The position numbers and the translations under genes were made by a program. DNA of 33,463 bases from Betaproteobacteria bacterium (GTDB lineage: Bacteria > Pseudomonadota > Gammaproteobacteria > Burkholderiales > SG8-41). Shown here piece by piece: positions 23,780-31,157 of the stretch. How positions within the stretch are numbered: position 1 is the first letter of the stretch; each line of letters starts with the position of its first letter. The notes under the pieces were generated by a model. That model saw only the letters and a program-made list of their open reading frames with translations. It was not told the origin of the DNA and searched no databases. The stretch is taken from NCBI GenBank assembly GCA_016192835.1, contig JACPTJ010000058.1, positions 1-33,463 on the forward strand, written 5' to 3'.

Positions 23780-23817
23780 GTGACGCCAAAGCGTCAGAAA
23801 CTGCCGCGTGGCGTCAC
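23780..23817 (-). repeat. Two competing hairpins at the end of the double TPR-GT gene
   Basis: GTGACGCC (23780-23787) pairs with GGCGTCAC (23810-23817), which contains the stop codon. The first arm can instead fold locally as TGACGC-CAAA-GCGTCA (23781-23796). No T-run follows on the minus strand, so termination is uncertain; 3'-end protection is possible. Confidence 0.4.
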
Positions 23818-26800
23818 AATTTCAGCATCGACACGCGCTGTGCAATGCCCATGATGACCGGAATCCATCCGTCGCGCTGCTGCCGGAAAAGCCGGACGGA
23901 TGGATACCACGGCATCGCGTTCCCGGTTTGCAGATAACGCCACTCGGGTACCGCCGGCACCAGCACCCACGCGGGCTTGCCCAGCGCCCCGCTCAAATGT
24001 GCGACCGCGGTTTGAACCGAAACGACCAGGTCAAGCCCCGCAATCAGCGCGGCTGTTTCGTCGAAATCGTCGATCGCGTGCTGCCAATGATGAACGGAAA
24101 CGCCATGTTCGCGTGTAAACCTGCCGGACTCCTCGCCATTGTCACCGTATTGCAGGCTGACGAAATGGCACGATGCCTGCGAAATCAGCGGCAGCCACTG
24201 CTCCAACGGTATGGAGCGCAACTCGCGGCGTGTGGATACTGCTCCGCCGCGCCAGGATATGCCGATCTTGTGGCCCGCGCCGAGCGTTGCCAGTCGTTCT
24301 CGCCAATATGCGCAGCGCTCCGAATCTGCCCGCAGATAACCGCCATGATGCGGAAAGCGGGATAAATCGCTGCGGAAGTGCAGCGGCAAGCTGCCGATCG
24401 CCACCTGATAATCGATTGCGCCGAGCCCCGAAATCCAACTCGAATCGCGGTTGGCTTGCTCGCCAGCGCGAACTGTTACCGTCGGAAACGACCGGCGAAA
24501 CAGCTTTTCCAATTGCGGCGAGCATTCGACGATGCAACGTCCGGCATGCTGCAGCAAGTCCGGCAAACACGATGCAAACATGATTTGGTCGCCGAGGCCT
24601 TGCTCGGCGTATACCAGGATCGATTTCCCCGCCAGCGGTTCCCCGCGCCATTCCGGAAAACCGAAATCCCTGGCTACGTAGCTGCCGTACGCGCATTTGC
24701 GGGCCTCATAATCAGGCCAGCCCTCGGCAAAGCGCCCCAGCTTGAGCGCGGCAAGCGCGCGGTTAAGCCGCGCTTCATGCAGGTCCGGATGCGCCGCAAG
24801 CAAATCATCGCACAGCGCGAGCTCGGCATCGAGCAGGCCCCGGTGCGCGAGGACCATGCAGTAATTGCATCGTATGTCCGGATCCTGCGGGCGAAGCCGC
24901 AAGGCGGCCTCGATATGCGCGGCGCCGCGCTCAGGCTCGCCGAGATCGATGAACAGCGTGTAGCCGAGGTTGTTGTGCGCATGAGCAAGCTCGGGGGCAA
25001 GCGCGATTGCCTTCTCAAAATATGCCACCGCTTCGCCGTAATCCCGCCGCTGCCGCGCCACGAGCCCGAGTTGATGCAGCGCCTCGGGAAAATCAGGCCT
25101 GAAATGCAGTGCCAACAGGAAACAATCCGCGGCGTCCTCAGGAAGCTTCTGGTTGAGATGAGACAGCCCGAGATAGTAATGAGCTTGCGCATGATCATGT
25201 TTGATCTCGAGTGCTGCATTGAGGTGACGCACAGCGGTATCGAAGTCGCCGGCGACGCAGGCTGCCCGGCCGGCTTCAAACAAGTTCTCAGCTGCGGCCG
25301 AGCCACCGCCTTCATGCTCTCTGGCCGTCGCATCCGATGGTGCCTCCGGCGCGCGGCCGGCGCCGCGAGCAGCCCGGAATCTGGAAAACCAATCCGGCCA
25401 GTTCATGACGCCGCACGGTTCCGGCGCGCGGCCATTTCGAACATCACGCACCTGTGCAAGCTGTCGCATCGCGTCGCCCACCTCGGAAATCACCGATGCC
25501 CATTCGCGCGGCTTCGTCTGGCGGAATAACCGCGCCGACGGATACCACGGCATCGTGACGCCGCTGCGCGGGTAACGCCATTCGGGCGCGCTCGGCAGCA
25601 ATACCCACACCGGGTGCCCGAGCGCGCCGGCCAGGTGCACGGCTGTCGTGTCGACACTGATCACGAGATCGAGCGCGGTAATCGCCGCTGCCAGTTCGTC
25701 AATGTCGGCAAACTCCTCCCCGAAGCTGCGCACCGTGACGCCGTGCTCAACGCGCAGCTGCGCGAGCTCGGTTGCAACGTCCCCGTATTGCAGGCTCACA
25801 AAATCCACGTCCGACTGCGCCAGCAGCGGCAGCCAGCACGGCAGTGCGACCGAACGGGTGAACCGGCGCGAGCGCAACGATCCGCCGCGCCACGCAATGC
25901 CGACGCGCAGCCTGCCATTGGACGCAGCAAGCCGCGCGCGCCAGAACTCAACACGCGCCGCATCGGCGCGCAGATAGCCGCGATGCGCCGGAAACGCCGA
26001 GCGCACCCCCCGGAAATGCAGCGGCAGCGACCCGATCGCGACCTGGAAGTCGGTGGGCGGCAGCGCCTGCAGCCACGCCTTGCTGTCATCCTTGCTTCCG
26101 CCGTGTACCGTCGCCGACGGAAACGAGCGCGCGAACAGCCGCGCCAGGCGAGTGCTGCATTCGATAACCACATGCCCGGCGCGCTGCAACACTTCGGGCA
26201 CGCAGGAAGCAAACATGATCTCGTCGCCGAGGCCCTGCTCGGCGTAGACCAGGATGCGCTTGCCGCTCAGCGGCTCGCCGCGCCAGACACGGAATGGGAA
26301 GCCCCGCTCGGACGTGGCGGTCGCCGCGAAACGGCGCTCGTATTCGGCCCAGCCGGCGGCGTAATCCTCCCGCATCAAAAGCGCACAGCAGCGGTTGAGC
26401 ACGGCGTCGCCAAACTGCGGTTGGCGCGCCAACACGTTATCGTAATGTGCAAGCGCCTCGTCGAGGCGGCCGAGATCGCGCAAGGCGTGCGCAATGCAGG
26501 CCCGCGTCTCCGGTGTGCCGGGCCGCAGCGCAAGCGCACGCTCGAAGCTCGCGAGCGCCTCTTGCGGATAGCCGGTCTCAAGCAGCAGCAAACCGAGGTT
26601 GTGGTGCACCTCGGCGAAGTCCGGCCTGGCGGCGAGCGCTGCCGCGTGGCTTGCGCGCGACTCCGCGTAGCGTCCCAGCTTGTAGAGCACGAACGCAAGC
26701 TGGCCTGTCGCATCCACAAGCCCGGGGTCACGCGTTATCGCCGAGCGATAGCATTCGACCGCCTGCTCAAGCTCGCCGCGTGCCTTGCAGGCATTACCGA

Positions 26801-27224
26801 CCTGGAACCACGCCGCAGCAGACTGCGGCTCGAGCTCGAGCGCGCGGCGGCACGCGCTTTCCGCCTCGGCGTCGCGACCCAGCTGGGCGAGCGCAGTTCC
26901 CAGATCGCGATGGGCGGCGGCACGATGCGGTGCAAAATGTACCGCCAGCTGGAGGCAGTCGGCGGCGTCCTCGAAGCGACCCAGCTCGAGATGCACGAGC
27001 CCCAGCTGGTGGTGCGCCTCGCCGCAATCATGCCTGAGCTCGATCGCACGTGTCAGGGTGCGCTCTGCCTCCTCGTGCTGCGCGCGCTGGCGCTGCGATG
27101 CGCCGAGACGCAGCAGTTCGGCCACGACAGTACCCTCCGCGACCGCCGGGGCAGCACGTTCGGCGACAGCGGGGGCGGCGTTATGCCTCCCGCGCCAGCG
27201 CCTCAGAACAGTGCGGAAATCCAT
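23814..27224 (-). CDS. Double TPR + GT9-like glycosyltransferase (two complete units fused)
   Basis: A 1136-residue protein made of two full copies of the TPR-GT9 architecture. Unit 1: basic N-terminus (MDFRTVLRRWRGRHN), TPR about 35-300, GT domain about 310-590 with YAEQGLGDEIMF (327-338), [22 protein letters not shown] and PEWRY...MPWYPSARLFRQ. A linker (590-645) contains MNWPDWFSRFRAARG at 607, which resembles another protein start. Unit 2: TPR about 645-845, GT about 860-1130 with [12 protein letters not shown] (872-883), [22 protein letters not shown] and PEWRY...MPWYPSVRLFRQ. Unit 1 keeps Asp in the DTTAVHL motif, while unit 2 has Gln. The reading frame is unbroken across the linker. 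It is probably a two-step or two-site transferase with unknown sugars. ATG at 27224, 73 nt after the TylF-like gene. Confidence 0.82.
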   Translation of the reverse strand: MDFRTVLRRWRGRHNAAPAVAERAAPAVAEGTVVAELLRLGASQRQRAQHEEAERTLTRAIELRHDCGEAHHQLGLVHLELGRFEDAADCLQLAVHFAPHRAAAHRDLGTALAQLGRDAEAESACRRALELEPQSAAAWFQVGNACKARGELEQAVECYRSAITRDPGLVDATGQLAFVLYKLGRYAESRASHAAALAARPDFAEVHHNLGLLLLETGYPQEALASFERALALRPGTPETRACIAHALRDLGRLDEALAHYDNVLARQPQFGDAVLNRCCALLMREDYAAGWAEYERRFAATATSERGFPFRVWRGEPLSGKRILVYAEQGLGDEIMFASCVPEVLQRAGHVVIECSTRLARLFARSFPSATVHGGSKDDSKAWLQALPPTDFQVAIGSLPLHFRGVRSAFPAHRGYLRADAARVEFWRARLAASNGRLRVGIAWRGGSLRSRRFTRSVALPCWLPLLAQSDVDFVSLQYGDVATELAQLRVEHGVTVRSFGEEFADIDELAAAITALDLVISVDTTAVHLAGALGHPVWVLLPSAPEWRYPRSGVTMPWYPSARLFRQTKPREWASVISEVGDAMRQLAQVRDVRNGRAPEPCGVMNWPDWFSRFRAARGAGRAPEAPSDATAREHEGGGSAAAENLFEAGRAACVAGDFDTAVRHLNAALEIKHDHAQAHYYLGLSHLNQKLPEDAADCFLLALHFRPDFPEALHQLGLVARQRRDYGEAVAYFEKAIALAPELAHAHNNLGYTLFIDLGEPERGAAHIEAALRLRPQDPDIRCNYCMVLAHRGLLDAELALCDDLLAAHPDLHEARLNRALAALKLGRFAEGWPDYEARKCAYGSYVARDFGFPEWRGEPLAGKSILVYAEQGLGDQIMFASCLPDLLQHAGRCIVECSPQLEKLFRRSFPTVTVRAGEQANRDSSWISGLGAIDYQVAIGSLPLHFRSDLSRFPHHGGYLRADSERCAYWRERLATLGAGHKIGISWRGGAVSTRRELRSIPLEQWLPLISQASCHFVSLQYGDNGEESGRFTREHGVSVHHWQHAIDDFDETAALIAGLDLVVSVQTAVAHLSGALGKPAWVLVPAVPEWRYLQTGNAMPWYPSVRLFRQQRDGWIPVIMGIAQRVSMLKL

Positions 27225-27297
27225 GGCACGATTTTGCCGTATTATCCACGGACCCGTGACGTGCGGCGAGCAGCTCCCGCCTCATGCTCGAGCCCCA

Positions 27298-28077
27298 TCA
27301 CAGCATTTTGACCGCGACCGCACAATCGGATGAAGCAAAACCAATATAGCGATAGCCCTTGCCCGTTTGCGCGACAAACTCCTGAAATGCCCTGAATTCG
27401 TGCTGCTGCCAGGCCGGGTAATTCAGGTATTCGTCGAACAAAATCACGCTGCCGCTCACGATGCGCGGGGTCAACAACTGCAGCACCGTCCTCGCCGAGC
27501 TGTAGATATCGCAATCGACATGAATGAATCTTGCCGGTCCCGGATGATCCTCCAGAAACTGAGGCAGCGTCTGATCGAACCACCCTTTGTGAATCCGGAC
27601 GCCCGGCGCGTCGATGGCGGGCGCCTCCCCCCGCAGCGAAAACCTGCCCTGCTTCTGGAAATAGGTCCAGTCCTGCGGCAGTCCCTCGAAAGAATCGAAC
27701 CCATGCACCTCCTGCCCGGCGCGCTCGGCGATCGCGCGCAATGACGTGCCGTGATATACGCCGAATTCCAGAACCAGGCCTTCGATCGCGCATTCACCGA
27801 GGGCAAACTCCAGCAGGCTGGACCGCCGCACGAGGTTCCGCGCGCCCATCATGTGGTTGATCATGTAATCGGCGGAGCTTGTCGCCGCCATCAGATGCGC
27901 GACCATTTCGTAATCGATGGTCTTGGGATGAGCCAGCGGTTCGCGCAGTAACGACGCGAGCGCAGCCCGCACTTCGGATCGCAACGCCACCTCCCCGCGG
28001 CTGGCGCCCGGTGGCGCCAGCGCCGCGGCATTTCCGTTCATCCTGCGCCAGATGCGCTTGAGCAGCGAGCCCAGCAT
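27298..28077 (-). CDS. TylF/macrocin O-methyltransferase-like SAM methyltransferase
   Basis: A 259-residue protein with the class I SAM fold as in TylF-type sugar O-methyltransferases: LEFGVYHGTSLRAIA (SAM motif I), VHGFDSFEGLPQDW, FIHVDCDIYSSARTVL (metal-binding acidic motif) and ILFDEYLNYPAWQQHEF. Relatives methylate hydroxyls on sugars of glycans or antibiotics. The ATG at 28077 has GGGGAG 6 nt upstream, which favours it over a longer frame to 28206. The N-terminus (MLGSLLKRIWRRMNGNAAALAP) resembles the basic amphipathic starts of the TPR-glycosyltransferases in the island. It could methylate a sugar added by the neighbouring transferases. Confidence 0.82.
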   Translation of the reverse strand: MLGSLLKRIWRRMNGNAAALAPPGASRGEVALRSEVRAALASLLREPLAHPKTIDYEMVAHLMAATSSADYMINHMMGARNLVRRSSLLEFALGECAIEGLVLEFGVYHGTSLRAIAERAGQEVHGFDSFEGLPQDWTYFQKQGRFSLRGEAPAIDAPGVRIHKGWFDQTLPQFLEDHPGPARFIHVDCDIYSSARTVLQLLTPRIVSGSVILFDEYLNYPAWQQHEFRAFQEFVAQTGKGYRYIGFASSDCAVAVKML

Positions 28078-28132
28078 GATACGCTCCCCTCGTGACGCCG
28101 CGCCCGGACCTGCGGGGCCGCCCGCAATGCAA

Positions 28133-28750
28133 TCAACTGTCGCGGCTACCGTGATCTTCGACCACAAGCTTCCACGTGACGCCCGGATGGTCCTTGGCGG
28201 CCTCATCGAAGATGGCCTTCCACCACATCATGGGGCGCACGGTACAGTGCGCGTTTTCGCCATTGGGCAAAGTGGTCAAAGCGGGATAGCACGCAATGTT
28301 GGCAAACACGAAGCGCGTCGCATAGCTGAAAATCTCGGCCACGATCCACCGCACATCCCCCTCCGGGCAATGCTCAAGCACGTCGGTCGAGATCACACCG
28401 TCGAATTTGCCTTCCGGCAGCTTGCAGTAGGGCTCGTAACACGGATCGTAGCAGCACACCTCGTCCACGTCCCAGTAATCAATCACGCTGTCCCAGTTTC
28501 CTTCGCCCGGTATGACGATATTGGTCGGATTGTATTGGTACCCCTTGCCGCAGCCGTAATCGAGCAGGGTCTGGGCACCCGTGCTGGCGATCAGATCTTT
28601 GATGCGTTTGGCGTGCGGGAAAAGACTCTTGCCCGGATAAGTGGCCTCGGGCGCGAGACCGAGCCGCCGCTCGCCTTCCTCATGCAGGCGGCGATAGAGC
28701 TGCGTCAGTTCCAGATAACGCGGGCTTGGGTTGTGCCGGGAGAAACTCAT
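28133..28750 (-). CDS. Class I SAM-dependent methyltransferase
   Basis: A 205-residue protein starting MSFSRHNPSPRYLELTQLYR. Motif I is LLDYGCGKGYQYNP, and the post-motif region has FDGVISTDVLEHCPEGDVRWIV, followed by FVFANIACYPA and a conserved-looking GENAHCTVRPMMWWK. The substrate is not recognisable. The frame is open to 28882, but the extra 44 residues are low in quality, so the ATG at 28750 is preferred despite a weak ribosome-binding site. It lies in the same minus-strand series, 55 nt before the TylF-like gene, suggesting glycan decoration. Confidence 0.78.
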   Translation of the reverse strand: MSFSRHNPSPRYLELTQLYRRLHEEGERRLGLAPEATYPGKSLFPHAKRIKDLIASTGAQTLLDYGCGKGYQYNPTNIVIPGEGNWDSVIDYWDVDEVCCYDPCYEPYCKLPEGKFDGVISTDVLEHCPEGDVRWIVAEIFSYATRFVFANIACYPALTTLPNGENAHCTVRPMMWWKAIFDEAAKDHPGVTWKLVVEDHGSRDS

Positions 28751-28885
28751 GTCAGCCCGGCCGCATTGCGCGGACCATCGTTCGCGCCGCGGCAAATCCG
28801 GGTTATCTTCATCACCGTCATCGTCACATCTTCGCATGAGGGTCGAGCCGCGGCAAGCAATGGCCGCGATACTGAACAACACCGT

Positions 28886-30478
28886 TTACCGGCGCTCGCT
28901 GCGGCCGAGCTCGGCTGTGACGGATGCGATTACGGGCACCCAATCACTGGAACGCGCTTGGCGGAACAACCGCGCCGACGGATACCACGGCATCGTTTCA
29001 CCGCGCCATGCGTAGCGCCACTCGGGCGCATGTGACAGCGGAATCCAGCACCGTTGTCCCAACGCGCCGGCCAGGTGCACGTTGGTGTTGGGAACGCTGA
29101 TAACCAGATCAAGTGCAGCGATCAATGCCGCGAGCTCGTCCGTGTCTTGCAGCGCCTCGGGCCACCAATCAAGCCCGACGCCCAGCCGCTTCGCCGCCGC
29201 CACCTCTTCCGCGCAATCACCGCGCTGCAGGCACACGAACCGGCAGTTGTGCGCTGTGAGCCAGGGCAGGCACTGGGCGAAGGTCAGCGAGCGCAGTTCC
29301 TCGCGCGTTTTGCGCGTGCCCCCGCGCCAGCTCAACCCGACATTGAGCGCGCCGCCATTTCCCGCCAGGCGCGACTTCCAGTCAGCGACGCGAGCGCGAT
29401 CGGCAACGAGATAGCCGCGGTGTGGCGGAAAATCGGCCGCACTGCGGCGCAGAAAGCGCGGCAGGCTGCCGCACGCAACCTGCACGCTCAATTCGGGAAA
29501 TGCGTTCAACCAGACGCGGCTGGCATCGCGCGGCGCGCCGTGCACGTGCGCCGCGGGGAATGAGCGCTGAAACAGCGAAGCGAGCCGCGCATCGCACTCG
29601 ATCACGACGCCGCGCGCCTGCCGCATTACGTCGGGCACGCACGAGGCGAACATGACCTCGTCGCCCAGGCCCTGTTCGCCGTAGATCAGGATGTCGCGCC
29701 CGCCCAGCGCGCCGCCCGCCCAGGGTATGAATGGAAAATGGCGCGCGACGGATTTGCCGGGGCGCTCGTTGCGCGCTTCGTAATCGTCCCAGCCGCGCGC
29801 AAAATCACCCACGCTCAGCCGCGCAACGCCGCGGTTCCATCGATATTCCGCGACGCCGGGATAGGCCTCGATCAACCGGTCGTAGTGCGCGCGCACAGCC
29901 TCGAACCCGCCCTGCTCCTGCAACGCGAGCCCGAGATTGGCCTGCGCCGCTACCGAGTCAGGCTGCAATACGGCCACGCGCTCGAAATACCGCTGCGCGC
30001 TGTCCGGATTCCCCAATTGCGTGAGCTGAATCAGACCGATATTGATGCATGCCGGGACGTCATCCGGCGCAAGCTCGAGCGCGCGCTCGTAAGCCGCCAG
30101 CGCCGAGCGCGTGTTGCCGCCGCGATTGTGAGTCAGACCCAGCTCGACGTACGGCTCCGCACTGCGCGGCGCCGCCCGCGCCGCACGCTCGAGCAAAACC
30201 AGCGCCCCATCGCAATCCCCCGCCTCGCGGCGCAGCCGGGCGAAGCCGAGCAGCGCCGGCAGGTGATCCGGCGAGAATGCGAGCGCCAGCTCGAAACAAT
30301 CGGCAGCATCCTCGAGATGGCCGAGTTCACTGTGTATTTGAGCCTGGCCGACGAGCGCCTCGACGTCATCGTGTCTCGCCGCCACGGCACGCTTGAAGCT
30401 TGCGAGCGCCTCCTCGCTGCGCCCGGCGCGCGCGAGCGCCAGGCCGCGTTCGAGCCAGTTTACGGGTGCTTCAAACAC
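28886..30478 (-). CDS. TPR protein with GT9-like glycosyltransferase domain
   Basis: A 530-residue protein. TPR repeats occupy about 5-240 and the GT9-like domain about 261-525. Motifs are [12 protein letters not shown] (266-277), [32 protein letters not shown] and PEWRYAWRGETMPWYPSARLFRQ. In the nucleotide-sugar motif the usual DT is PN, so its donor use may differ. The start is inferred: a GTG at 30478 overlaps the stop of the upstream glycosyltransferase by 8 nt and puts the first TPR helix (WLERGLALARAGRSEEAL) at the N-terminus. The frame continues upstream to 30625, but that part reads as non-coding overlap. Unlike its relatives it lacks a basic N-terminal segment with this start. Confidence 0.8.
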   Translation of the reverse strand: MFEAPVNWLERGLALARAGRSEEALASFKRAVAARHDDVEALVGQAQIHSELGHLEDAADCFELALAFSPDHLPALLGFARLRREAGDCDGALVLLERAARAAPRSAEPYVELGLTHNRGGNTRSALAAYERALELAPDDVPACINIGLIQLTQLGNPDSAQRYFERVAVLQPDSVAAQANLGLALQEQGGFEAVRAHYDRLIEAYPGVAEYRWNRGVARLSVGDFARGWDDYEARNERPGKSVARHFPFIPWAGGALGGRDILIYGEQGLGDEVMFASCVPDVMRQARGVVIECDARLASLFQRSFPAAHVHGAPRDASRVWLNAFPELSVQVACGSLPRFLRRSAADFPPHRGYLVADRARVADWKSRLAGNGGALNVGLSWRGGTRKTREELRSLTFAQCLPWLTAHNCRFVCLQRGDCAEEVAAAKRLGVGLDWWPEALQDTDELAALIAALDLVISVPNTNVHLAGALGQRCWIPLSHAPEWRYAWRGETMPWYPSARLFRQARSSDWVPVIASVTAELGRSERR

Positions 30479-31157
30479 GGCCGTTGCGCTGGTCCACGCG
30501 CAACATGGCCTGCCGCTCGCGGCGCCATTCCTCCGCATACTCGCAGTCGCGGTATTCGTCGAAGTACGGCCCGCCGAGTGTGTAATGAACCAGCGACACC
30601 CCTTTGCGCGGGGGGTTGTAGCCAACCAGGTGGTTCCAGTGCTCCGGCAGCGCGCCGATCAGGCCATCATCGCCCAGCCACTTGAATTGATGCAGATCGA
30701 GTCCCGATGCGGCATTCACATACTCCGGCGTCAGCGCGCGGCAACGCGCGTTGTTGAACAGCATGACACTCGACCAGTTTTTCTTCTGATAGGGCGTTTG
30801 CGGCTGATCGAGAAATTTCCGGCTTTCCTTCGGCACGTGATCGTGCTTGACCACCATCACCGCGTAGCGCCCGTCGCACAGCGCATGAAGCCTGGCGATA
30901 TCGTCAAGCATCAGCATGTCACAATCCATGAATACCGACCAGCCCCGGTACTCCGACAGGTATGGTGTCAGAAAGCGTGAAAAAGAAAAATCCGTCGACT
31001 GCAAGGGGTGACGCTCGCGGGTCAGGACCCCCTTGAGTTCAGACAGCATCAGCGGGGCGATGCTGACCGGCTGTGACGAGCGAGCGTGGATGCTGTAGGC
31101 GAGCACGCTGAAGGCCGCGGCTTCCCGCGGGTCGTAACCAATAAACACTTCTATCAT
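30471..31157 (-). CDS. DxD-type glycosyltransferase
   Basis: A 228-residue protein starting MIEVFIGYDPREAAAFSVLA. It has a GT-A fold pattern with the metal-binding DxD in WSVFMDCDMLML (about residue 78), then KNWSSVMLFNNARC and KWLGDDGLIGALPEHWNHLVG, as in GT8-like and capsule-type transferases. It should use a nucleotide sugar with a divalent metal in the cytoplasm. The ATG at 31157 overlaps the OGT-like gene's stop by 4 nt (ATGA), which sets the start, and its own end overlaps the next TPR-GT gene by 8 nt. The three are probably translated together. Confidence 0.8.
   Translation of the reverse strand: MIEVFIGYDPREAAAFSVLAYSIHARSSQPVSIAPLMLSELKGVLTRERHPLQSTDFSFSRFLTPYLSEYRGWSVFMDCDMLMLDDIARLHALCDGRYAVMVVKHDHVPKESRKFLDQPQTPYQKKNWSSVMLFNNARCRALTPEYVNAASGLDLHQFKWLGDDGLIGALPEHWNHLVGYNPPRKGVSLVHYTLGGPYFDEYRDCEYAEEWRRERQAMLRVDQRNGRV

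Larger units (their letters stand above)
23473..23813. other. 341-nt non-coding gap upstream of the pilin genes
   Basis: This AT-richer stretch separates the double TPR-glycosyltransferase gene from the pilins and contains no credible gene. It holds the sigma54 promoter (23541-23556), an overlapping palindrome (23553-23569), the overlapping 8-bp palindromes CAGATCTG and TGCCGGCA (about 23656-23670), and a stem-loop pair by the upstream gene's stop (23780-23817). Such a long leader is expected for a gene activated from a distance by a PilR-type enhancer-binding protein. Confidence 0.65.

Noticed and set aside
25614-27311. 565-codon plus-strand frame opposite the double TPR-GT gene
   Set aside because: Low-complexity Arg-rich translation with no motifs; the minus-strand frame has TPR and GT9 signatures throughout.
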